Source: Chloroflexota bacterium (GTDB taxonomy: Bacteria > Chloroflexota > Dehalococcoidia > Lucifugimonadales > JACPCK01). From it: a stretch of DNA of 64,000 nucleotides. This document shows positions 41,152-48,099 of this stretch, one piece after another (the first letter of the stretch is position 1; the number at the start of each line of letters is the position of its first letter). The position numbers and the translations under genes are program-made. The stretch covers positions 1 to 64,000 of the forward strand of contig JACPCK010000036.1 of assembly GCA_016179845.1 (NCBI GenBank), written 5' to 3'. The notes beneath the pieces were generated by a model. The model did not search any database and was not told where the DNA came from. It saw only the letters and a program-made list of their open reading frames with translations.

Positions 41152-43407
41152 TTAGCCCTTGGTGACCCGCACAATCTCAACCTCGTGGAGGGCTTCGACC
41201 CTCACGCTGCCCTCAAACTTGGAGATACGGGAGCGCCTTCCGGTATTGCGCACCGTCACCCTGGTGGCGGCCCACGCAAGGGCCTTGGTCTCTTTTTCGG
41301 TGGCAGGCTGCAAAAGCATGAAGGTGTTCACCCCACGATTCTCTGCGTACCTTCCGAGGGAGGAGTGGCCTTGGCCCAAGGGCATGGCGATGATGCCCGG
41401 GGGCGCAGCAGGGTTCGGGTAGGCTGGCGCCTCCAGAGAAGTACCGTTGGAGGAGGTAATCTCCAAAAAATCCCCCTCAGATACACCCAGCTTCCTGGCG
41501 TCCTCAAGGCTTATCTCAGCCCATGTCTGCCACACCGCTGTGGTCATGGGATCCGGGGTCGCCTGGAGCCAGGGAAGGGCCGCACCCCTCCCTTCGGTAA
41601 GGGATATGGAGGCAAAGGGCAGCAGATGATACTCCCCCGCCGTAAACTGGGGGTCCTCTCTTACAGGCAGCGGCTTGGGCAACGGTCGCGCCAGGCCACG
41701 CCGGGCCGTGTCCCACCAGCCGCCCCGCTGCAGCACACCACGCCAGAAGGAGTCGAAGTCAGGGGCTGTAACGGAACCCCTATTTAGCTCAAATAGCTTT
41801 CTGGCTCCTGCCTGGAGCACCTCCTTGAAGGAGTTCCACGGCATGGCTTGGGCTAGACTGCCCCCCAGCTCCTTGGCCACCATAATGAGTTCGTCCCCAA
41901 AGCTATGGGTATTGTGGAAGGGGCGGACCACAGGCTGCTGGTAGGAGACCACCTCATACCCCGGGCCGGGCTCAGGGAGATCATCACCCCAGTCCTCAAG
42001 GTATGTGTGCTCCGGTAGGATCAGGTCGGCCATTGCCGCGGTCTCGTCCATCATAGTAGAGAAGCTAACGATGAAGGGCACATTCTTCAGGGCGTCAGCG
42101 AAACCTAGAGCCTGGGGTAGGCTGTGCACCGGATTTGCGCCACGGAACACGACCAGGTTAACAGGCCTGGGCTTGCCACTTGCCAGCCGCCCAGTCAGCT
42201 CCTGCCAACGGTCGAAGGGCACACGTCCTTCCGCAACGGGCAGCCCTGCTACGGGTGGAGCTGGATTGAAGAGGATGCCACCCCTCTGCCCAACACTGCC
42301 CACCAGATAGTTCAAGGAATAGATAGCCGTCAGGTTGAAGAGGCCGTTGGTGTGGGCCGCCGCCGATCCGCCTCCGATGGCCAGGCTGGGCCTCTTGGCG
42401 GCAAAGTCCAGGGCCAGTTCCTCTATCTTCTCAGGGGTCGTGCCGATGGCCCCGGCCACATCTTGCGGGCGGTAGGCCGCCAGGTACTGTGCACCCTGGC
42501 CGCGGGTGAGGAGGCGGGACGCCTCCTGGTCACCGAGGCCTTGGGAGACAATGACATAGGCCATACTGAGAGCCAGCAGGCCCTCCATGCCAGGCTTCAC
42601 GTAGACCCAATCGTCGGCATTGGCTCCGGTGGCGGAGAGCCGCGGCTCCACCTGGACAAAGTAGCCACGCTTTGCCTCCCTGCCCTGACGGAGGTGGCCG
42701 TAGGCGACACCGTACCGCACGGGGGAGAGCCAGGTCTCCAGGAAGCCCGAACCGAAGCTAATTACGTACTCGGCGTTGGCCAGGTCCAGGTCGGGCAGCC
42801 GGTCCTGGTCGAAGACCCGCTTCACGGCCTCCCGCAGAACCGTTTCCTCCAGGGCCTCAAAGGCCATATGCTGGCCCCCGTATGCCTTCACAAACTCTCG
42901 GGCCAGCAACCCCAGATGTCCCCGGAGGGGCTCCGTGACGACAAGCACAGTATCGGAGGCGCCGCGATCCCGTAGCTCCCTGAGCCGGCCCACGAGCTCG
43001 GCCCTGGCCTCCTCCCAGCTAATGGGCAGCAACTCGCCCGTGGCCCGGTCCCGCCGCATGGGCCCCTGTATTCGGTCAGGGTGATAGAGGAGTTGGACCC
43101 CAGCCTGCCCCCGGGCGCAGGTCTTGCTCATATGCAACACCGGGTCGTGGTTAAGCGGATGGTCCGGATTGCCCTCGATCTTCTTGGCGCGGCCTTCCAT
43201 TACTCGCACCAGGATGCCGCACCCAGCCGGACACTGATGGCAGGTGCTGGCGTACCAGTTGTCTATCCCCGTCACCAGGTCTTCAGGGAGCCTGGCTGGG
43301 CTCTGGATCAGGACCTCCCGGTCCGGAACGCGGCATCCGCCGAAGATCACAGCCCCCATGGCTGAGACCCCTGCCATCGTCAGGAACCGACGCCTGGTTA
43401 CACCCAT
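41152..43407 (-). CDS. Molybdopterin-oxidoreductase-like subunit (separate actB large half)
   Basis: 751 residues. Tat signal VTRRRFLTMAG with a nearby FGGC that could be lipid-modified. A 4Fe-4S site CHQCPAGC with a later KTCARG, and the alpha-subunit fold (EGRAKKIEGNPDHPLN, VVFRGANPVHSLPQALGFADAL, PEHTYLEDWGDDLPEPG, SEGDFLEITSSNG). The segment ISFGSGFLETWLSPVRYG resembles the corresponding part of ActB, where no metal-ligand Cys/Ser/Sec is present. I therefore think it is an alternative-complex-III subunit without a working Mo site, though keeping a Cys cluster is notable. Confidence 0.85.
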   Translation of the reverse strand: MGVTRRRFLTMAGVSAMGAVIFGGCRVPDREVLIQSPARLPEDLVTGIDNWYASTCHQCPAGCGILVRVMEGRAKKIEGNPDHPLNHDPVLHMSKTCARGQAGVQLLYHPDRIQGPMRRDRATGELLPISWEEARAELVGRLRELRDRGASDTVLVVTEPLRGHLGLLAREFVKAYGGQHMAFEALEETVLREAVKRVFDQDRLPDLDLANAEYVISFGSGFLETWLSPVRYGVAYGHLRQGREAKRGYFVQVEPRLSATGANADDWVYVKPGMEGLLALSMAYVIVSQGLGDQEASRLLTRGQGAQYLAAYRPQDVAGAIGTTPEKIEELALDFAAKRPSLAIGGGSAAAHTNGLFNLTAIYSLNYLVGSVGQRGGILFNPAPPVAGLPVAEGRVPFDRWQELTGRLASGKPRPVNLVVFRGANPVHSLPQALGFADALKNVPFIVSFSTMMDETAAMADLILPEHTYLEDWGDDLPEPGPGYEVVSYQQPVVRPFHNTHSFGDELIMVAKELGGSLAQAMPWNSFKEVLQAGARKLFELNRGSVTAPDFDSFWRGVLQRGGWWDTARRGLARPLPKPLPVREDPQFTAGEYHLLPFASISLTEGRGAALPWLQATPDPMTTAVWQTWAEISLEDARKLGVSEGDFLEITSSNGTSLEAPAYPNPAAPPGIIAMPLGQGHSSLGRYAENRGVNTFMLLQPATEKETKALAWAATRVTVRNTGRRSRISKFEGSVRVEALHEVEIVRVTKG

Positions 43408-43429
43408 CTCTTCTCTTCAGACCTCACGG

Positions 43430-44074
43430 CTAGTAGTGACAGGCCGCACAGTCGGTAGGCGCGTTGTAGTCTTTATGGCAGTTCACACAATCTCCCATCT
43501 TGAGGGAGCGGACTTGCTTCACCTTGGTCATCGTCTTCACGTCCCCATGGCATGTGGCGCATGTTGCCTCAAGAGGGGCAGCCGGGTCTTGCTGGGCGAA
43601 GAACCGGATGTGAGGCTCGTGGACAAACTGGACGTGGTCCGGTAGCCGGTGCACCCGAACCCAGTTTAGGGGCTTCTCCTCCTGAAAGGCATCGCGCAGC
43701 TTCTGTACCTCTGCTACAGCCGCATCCCCTGTACCGCTAATGATCTTGTGGCAGAAAATGCACTGCTCTACGGCAGGCACGCTGGCCGTCTCCTCCTTCT
43801 CCACAGTCCGATGGCAGAAGGCACAGTTAATCTCCAGAGCGCCGGCGTGAGTGACATGGGAAAAGGCAAGAGGCTGATCTGGGGCAGGCCGGTACAGGGT
43901 GCTCTCCACCCCCCAGAAATAGTGGGCGAAGACCCTTGGCGCCAGCCCTCCCGTTATGGGCCACGGGCCGGGGACCACCAGCCAGAGGAAGACCAGCACA
44001 GAAACCAGGCCTCCTCCCAGCAAGAGGCGCCTGGAGGGACGGGGCGGTGTTGGTTTTCTTACCATGTCAGCCAA
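43430..44074 (-). CDS. actA: Pentaheme cytochrome c (ActA-like)
   Basis: 214 residues; TTG start at 44074 (GGAAGG upstream), with an ATG at 44065 possible. One N-terminal membrane helix (LLLGGGLVSVLVFLWLVVPGPW), then PRVFAHYFWGVESTLYRPAPDQPLAFSHVTHAGALEINC, as in ActA. Five heme-c motifs: CAFCH, CIFCH, CATCH, CVNCH and CAACH. It transfers electrons out of the complex. The second and third motifs are separated by a spacer with an additional His-rich VHRLPDHVQFVHEPH, useful as distal ligands. Confidence 0.93.
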   Translation of the reverse strand: MADMVRKPTPPRPSRRLLLGGGLVSVLVFLWLVVPGPWPITGGLAPRVFAHYFWGVESTLYRPAPDQPLAFSHVTHAGALEINCAFCHRTVEKEETASVPAVEQCIFCHKIISGTGDAAVAEVQKLRDAFQEEKPLNWVRVHRLPDHVQFVHEPHIRFFAQQDPAAPLEATCATCHGDVKTMTKVKQVRSLKMGDCVNCHKDYNAPTDCAACHY

Positions 44075-44149
44075 AACCGCCTTCCATGCCGTACGCCAGG
44101 GTGCTCGGCGCCGGCGTCTACCTGGAAGAAGGGTAGGTGGACCACCGGC

Positions 44150-44449
44150 CTATATCCACCATCGGGCGTAGAAGTCGCCGATGACCTGTACTTGCAATAC
44201 GATGCGCCAGACAACCACGCCGATACCGATGAGAGCCAGGGAGGCCCCGAGGTAAAAAAATCGCCTCAGGCGCTCCAGACCCCTTGGCAGGTGGCGGGTA
44301 GCGGTAAGCGAAGGGATGAGGCCCTGGGCCAGAAGCATGTTGGAGGCAAAGGCAATGACAAATAGGAGAAGGAGCCACAGGAAGATAATGGTCATACCTG
44401 TGTCTTTCCAGCCCTGGGTAGTTATCTGTACAGGGTCCAAGCTCCCCAC
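44150..44449 (-). CDS. Small two-helix membrane protein, first gene of the ACIII-like operon
   Basis: 99 residues with helices at about 20-40 (TIIFLWLLLLFVIAFASNML) and 66-85 (FFYLGASLALIGIGVVVWRIV). No cofactor motif. It lies 75 bp upstream of the pentaheme gene and directly behind the predicted promoter, so it may be an accessory or assembly subunit. The GTG start at 44449 lacks a clear ribosome site; an ATG at 44395 (MTIIFLW) is an alternative and would give about 81 residues. Confidence 0.65.
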   Translation of the reverse strand: MGSLDPVQITTQGWKDTGMTIIFLWLLLLFVIAFASNMLLAQGLIPSLTATRHLPRGLERLRRFFYLGASLALIGIGVVVWRIVLQVQVIGDFYARWWI

Positions 44450-44473
44450 CTATATGAAATTACTACCCATCGC

Positions 44474-44554
44474 CCCCCGCTATAGGGGTGTAAGGCAGTA
44501 TTGACATTGCTTGTATATTAGCATATACATCATCCCCCGCTGTAGGTGTGTAAG
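44474..44554. repeat. Direct repeats with central palindrome upstream of the ACIII-like operon
   Basis: Two 21-bp copies (44474-44494 and 44534-44554), 60 bp apart, share CCCCCGCT and GTGTAAG with only 2 mismatches. Between them TGTATA-6nt-TATACA (44512-44529) forms an inverted repeat. Copy 2 touches the -10 of the operon promoter. The layout suggests regulator sites, but no known regulator motif was identified. Confidence 0.7.
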
Positions 44555-44582
44555 ATTAGTGGAACAGGGCCCATTTTGTCAA
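44555..44582 (-). promoter_or_regulatory. Promoter of the ACIII-ccm operon
   Basis: Minus strand: TTGACA (44582-44577), 16-bp spacer, ACTAAT (44560-44555). Predicted start about 44548, inside direct repeat copy 2, leaving a leader of about 100 nt before the first gene. Confidence 0.55.
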
Positions 44583-44698
44583 CCCTGTTGTAATCGCTCA
44601 CTCTTATGCTATGAAACAAGGGTGACACTCTCAGGTAGCATGAGAAATGTAAGCACGACATCGGTGATCACCCGTATTGAGAGTAGCACCCTGCGGCT

Positions 44699-44715
44699 AG
44701 GCTCAGGGTGAGCGG
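44699..44715. repeat. Partial copy of the dispersed repeat
   Basis: 17 bases (AGGCTCAGGGTGAGCGG) identical to 17370-17386. It supplies the last codons and the stop codon (TGA) of the gene at 44703-45356. Confidence 0.8.
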
Positions 44716-45356
44716 GGGATACCGGCAGCCTGAAGCGGTTGCAGCGCCTCCGTAATCTCTCTGTTGGTCATTACCCATGCCGTGGAGGCGGCCATGAGCT
44801 TAAGGGCAAACTGGTGCATCTCCTCGCCGTCCATGCTGTCCACGGACTCAGAGGCGATGACGACGCGGAAGTCGCGGTTGGTGGCTTCAAAGGAGTTGCA
44901 GAGGATACAGGTGGTGGTGTTGATGCCTGCCAGGATAAGGGTGCCAGCCTTGAGGCGGTGGCGCAGGAGGAACTCCAGGTCCGTGGCGTAGAAGGCGCTG
45001 TAGCGCCTCTTGCCGCGCACCACTATGTCTCCCGCGGCGTAGAGCCTGGGGATGATCTCCGTTCCTGGGGAGCCCACCAGGTTGTGCCTGAGGATGCCTC
45101 GCCTGGCCTTGGTAGGGTCGCTGTGGACTGCGGCCCAGAAGGGGTTGGCGACTATCTCCTGGCTGTCCCTGTACTCGGTGACGACGTGGACGATGGGCAC
45201 CTTCAGAGCCCTGAGGTCCTGGAACAGGGCGGCTGCCCTCTCGATGATGGGGCCGCAGCGCTCGGCAGCCAGGGGCAGAGTGGCCACCGTGGGGTCCAGG
45301 TGTCCCCTATGCATGTCGATGGCTACCAGGGCTGTACTGCTGGGGTCTAGCTTCAT
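44703..45356 (-). CDS. Isochorismatase-family cysteine hydrolase
   Basis: 217 residues. Catalytic Asp in LVAIDMHRGHLDP, Lys in VRGKRRYSAFYATDLE and Cys in AGINTTTCILCNSFEA. A second Cys three residues later (C-I-L-C) is unusual. Its C-terminus is encoded by a copy of the dispersed repeat (44699-44715), so the tail GIPRSP may be an acquired end. The substrate is unknown; N-carbamoyl compounds, nicotinamide and ureidoacrylate are typical for the family. Confidence 0.9.
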   Translation of the reverse strand: MKLDPSSTALVAIDMHRGHLDPTVATLPLAAERCGPIIERAAALFQDLRALKVPIVHVVTEYRDSQEIVANPFWAAVHSDPTKARRGILRHNLVGSPGTEIIPRLYAAGDIVVRGKRRYSAFYATDLEFLLRHRLKAGTLILAGINTTTCILCNSFEATNRDFRVVIASESVDSMDGEEMHQFALKLMAASTAWVMTNREITEALQPLQAAGIPRSP

Positions 45357-45403
45357 GTTTCCTCCTTATGGCTGCGGCATTCCTGGAAGCTGCTCAGATA
45401 CCC

Positions 45404-45814
45404 TCACCTCTCTGTGCTCTCCCAGGGAGATGTGCCCGAACAACTGCCAGGTCTTGTAGCCACCTCTTTCTCTGATACCTGGCCGGGGGCCTTCTCAGGC
45501 CCAAGAACCCGCTGTAGCAGGCCCACTGCCACGCCTTTTAGTCCCTGGGCCAGGGCATCATAGGCCTCGAAAAGGAGGCGCTCCTTCTCCACCATGGCAT
45601 CGGTTAGCCCGTGGCCCTGGTCCTGGGTCAAGATGATGGTGTCCTCTACGTGGCTGAGGTACTCCTCCAGCTCCCGGAGCCTGGCCTGTAGCTCTTGCGG
45701 GGCGCCGGAGCGTACTATCCGCCCCAGGACTATCTTCAGGGACGCCCCAGAGGTATCTCGCACCCTCACGGGGTGATCCAGAGGCGTCTCGTGGGCTGGT
45801 CTGGGCTTAGCCAA
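45404..45814 (-). CDS. Hypothetical protein with central helical region
   Basis: 136 residues, not recognised. Residues about 35-105 (LQARLRELEEYLSHVEDTIILTQDQG, AMVEKERLLFEAYDALAQGLKGV) form amphipathic helices that could make a coil; both ends are polar and low in structure. It begins 15 bp downstream of the ilvB-like pseudogene on the same strand, so it may be a survivor of that operon. Coding bias fits, but with no homologue recalled it should be regarded as tentative. Confidence 0.45.
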   Translation of the reverse strand: MAKPRPAHETPLDHPVRVRDTSGASLKIVLGRIVRSGAPQELQARLRELEEYLSHVEDTIILTQDQGHGLTDAMVEKERLLFEAYDALAQGLKGVAVGLLQRVLGPEKAPGQVSEKEVATRPGSCSGTSPWESTER

Positions 45815-45829
45815 GGCTGCTCCTCGCCG

Positions 45830-46106
45830 CTAGTGGAGTCCCCTCGACTGCCCGACCACGCAGTGGTCCGGGTCGACGCAATGGAAAGAGGAAAGGTGCT
45901 GGGCCAGCTTCATGTTGGCCGCAGGGTCTACAGGGACAGCCACGATGGCAGGACCTTGCTGGCGGAAGGCCTTCTCCAGGACCTCGGAGATGCGGTCCCC
46001 TTTGGCGACCTGGAAGCCGGCTGCGCCGAAGGAGCGGGCCAGGGTAGCAATGTCCGGGTTCGCTCTCCAGGCACTTCACCAGCAGGTCCGAGCCACGCAC
46101 AGCCAC
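45830..46106 (-). pseudogene. Internally deleted acetolactate-synthase-like (ThDP enzyme) gene
   Basis: On the minus strand a GTG (with GGGAGG upstream) begins AVRGSDLLVKCLESE, the classic N-terminus of the acetolactate-synthase large subunit/ThDP enzymes. After a frame change the sequence continues as NPDIATLARSFGAAGFQVAKG and then PAIVAVPVDPAANMKLAQHL, the C-terminal end of the same family, and stops at 45830-45832. About 450-500 codons in the middle, including pyrophosphate- and Mg-binding regions, have been lost. Only 277 bp remain of a gene that normally has about 1650 bp. It cannot make an active enzyme. Confidence 0.75.
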
Positions 46107-46277
46107 ACCTCCCTAAGGGTTTATCGTGCTCTATGAGTATACAACCTGGCTATTAGCCAGGGTACAGGGGCGGGCTCGGTATTGTAGCAGAGGAAATCTT
46201 TAGCCATGACCCCTGCCCCTTCTTGGCTTCTTATCCAGACATTGCGAAGAAAAACTGGAAAAGTTTGAGACTAGTTA

Positions 46278-46306
46278 TTGCAATCTTTTCGTACAATGAC
46301 TAAAAT
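46278..46306 (+). promoter_or_regulatory. Promoter in an AT-rich island upstream of the coiled-coil gene
   Basis: TTGCAA at 46278-46283, 17-bp spacer, TAAAAT at 46301-46306. Predicted start near 46313; the 115-nt leader contains a run of ten G (46339-46348). The remaining part of the 46107-46428 spacer holds no gene. Confidence 0.6.
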
Positions 46307-46428
46307 ATAACCGCAAATCGTGGAATGGCGCATAGAGCGGGGGGGGGGAGAGCAGGGGTTACACCACATGGCCACGGGCTCTCCCTTGTTGCCCGCTGAC
46401 GCAGTACGGCAGGGAGCTGGATGCAGGC

Positions 46429-48018
46429 GTGAGCGTACTCCCGTTCGGCATAGTAGTAGGCCCTGGTAACGAGGCTCAAGAGGCCTCTCAGGAACTGGAG
46501 CTGGCAGCCGTCCTATGCCTGGCCGAGAAGCACAGGTCCAAATGGAGAGGATGGCTTGCCAAGCAACCGCCAGAGCACATTGAGTTCCTCTCCCGTCTCC
46601 TCTGGCCTTTCTATATATCTGAAACAGGAGCAGCCTTCGACGGGCTGGGACTCTTCAAGACCCAGTTCAAACATGAGAGCCTCGCTCCCTGGGAAGACCT
46701 TGAGGCTCAGCTCCGGGAGGCCATAGAGTCTGAGTCAGCACCCAAGGCCTTCATCGATCTCCTTCGCCAATTCTCCAGAGGGCACCAGGGTTTTTATCCA
46801 CAGACGGCGTATACAGTCGCCGGATACATAGCTGATCGTGAGCTAGTAGCCCGGCTCATTGCCTACTCCAAGGCAGCCTTTGAGTACGCTGCAGCCCCGC
46901 AGTCTGTCATTCTTTCCCCTCGTGTCAGCCAAGAGGTAGCAATCGTTACCCTTCGGACCCTCTCTCAACTGCTTGAGGGCAGCAGAGACACCGATTCTCG
47001 GCGGCTGGAGGACCTGAGCGCCTTAATCAAGGAGTCCTGTGTCCAGGTGACCTCACAGCTCGACCAGGAGGAGGTGGAGCTGATGAAGAGGCACCACCAA
47101 CAAAGGGAAGGCGTCCGGCCTGGCGTCGAGAAGCAGGTACGCAGCCATCAGGAGTCTATCGCGTCAAAGACCGCCTCCGTACGACAAGGCTACGAGCCTC
47201 TTATATCCGGTCTGGAAGTAGAGATCTCCCAGTGGCAACGGGCTGAGGAGGAGTGGAAAGACAAGCCCGATGAATACGCCAGGTCCCTCTCCCGTGTGAC
47301 CAAGGCCAAGGATGCAGCCACCCGCCGCCTGAATCGGGTGCTGGCGCAGCGGGACAAGGAGGTCGAACAGATCGTCCATAGCTATGCCAACCTGATCGAT
47401 CAGGAGTGGGCTAAGCTAGAGTCACTAGAGCGCGGAATGGAACATCAGATGAAGGGCCTGAAGGCCATAAAAGAGGAGACGCTAGACCTCTCCAGTCAGG
47501 CAGAGAAACGGATCGACAAGCTCAGGAGGAGACTGCGGAGTCTGAACAGCTCCGCAGAGGACGGGAGAGCGAAGACCGTCAGCATCCTGCAAGGCGATGG
47601 CGATAGCCTGAACACTCTCTACGTGCCTGTGTGGATCGCCCTGTTCGAATCTCCCAAGGGCAAGCGCGTAAAGGTGATCCCTCCAATGGTCTTCAAGGGC
47701 CATAGCTCCTTGGGGGGGCGGGTCAGTGCTCTACTTCGTCTGCGCCGTGTCCCCCTTAAGTATGACGTCACAGGGCTGGGCCAGGTGTTGGGCAGGAGGT
47801 TGGAGCAGGCCTTCCCTGGCGACGCCTCCCTGGCTCAGGAGGTGATAGAGAAGGGGTCAAGAAGCAACGTCCTGGGGAGACCTGAGACCACCACAGCCCT
47901 GGAGAAGGGACTCAGACACCTTGTCGTTCTATCAGCAGGCATCAAAGACAGTCAGGCCCGCAGGGTCCGAGAGTCCTTCCTTTCCATAGAGCCTTCTCTT
48001 GTAGACAAGCCCCGCTAG
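46429..48018 (+). CDS. Large coiled-coil protein, function unknown
   Basis: 529 residues, GTG start. Not recognised. Residues about 1-190 are globular and mixed (SVLPFGIVVGPGNEAQEAS, SRLLWPFYISETG). Residues about 205-390 are an extended charged helix with heptad-like patterning (EEVELMKRHHQQREGVRPGVEKQVRSHQESIA, then QRDKEVEQIVHSYANLIDQEWAKLESLERGMEHQ, quoted in part). Residues about 400-525 are again globular with TLYVPVWIALFESPKGKRVKVIPPMVF. No membrane segment or Walker motif. A self-assembling or scaffold protein is one possibility. It stands alone between an ilvB pseudogene and purH (divergent/convergent neighbours), with its own promoter. Confidence 0.6.
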   Translation: MSVLPFGIVVGPGNEAQEASQELELAAVLCLAEKHRSKWRGWLAKQPPEHIEFLSRLLWPFYISETGAAFDGLGLFKTQFKHESLAPWEDLEAQLREAIESESAPKAFIDLLRQFSRGHQGFYPQTAYTVAGYIADRELVARLIAYSKAAFEYAAAPQSVILSPRVSQEVAIVTLRTLSQLLEGSRDTDSRRLEDLSALIKESCVQVTSQLDQEEVELMKRHHQQREGVRPGVEKQVRSHQESIASKTASVRQGYEPLISGLEVEISQWQRAEEEWKDKPDEYARSLSRVTKAKDAATRRLNRVLAQRDKEVEQIVHSYANLIDQEWAKLESLERGMEHQMKGLKAIKEETLDLSSQAEKRIDKLRRRLRSLNSSAEDGRAKTVSILQGDGDSLNTLYVPVWIALFESPKGKRVKVIPPMVFKGHSSLGGRVSALLRLRRVPLKYDVTGLGQVLGRRLEQAFPGDASLAQEVIEKGSRSNVLGRPETTTALEKGLRHLVVLSAGIKDSQARRVRESFLSIEPSLVDKPR

Positions 48019-48099
48019 AGCCCGCAAACATCTCTAGCACTCGCCCCATCAAGATACCAGCAGCAATAGATTGCGCCCTGACGCCATTTCCGAAAGGCT

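Noticed and set aside
41152-43407. Active molybdenum oxidoreductase (polysulfide or nitrate reductase type)
   Set aside because: No Cys, Ser or Sec metal ligand was visible at the expected place, and the neighbours (pentaheme cytochrome, two NrfD proteins, ActD) fit alternative complex III better. Not fully excluded.
44501-44529. Plus-strand TTGACA-17-TATACA as a promoter
   Set aside because: No plus-strand gene follows for nearly 2 kb; the bases are better explained as the palindrome of the minus-strand control region.
45807-46106. 99-codon frame as an intact gene
   Set aside because: Only its first 16 residues match a family (ThDP enzyme N-terminus); the continuation in another frame shows a deleted pseudogene.
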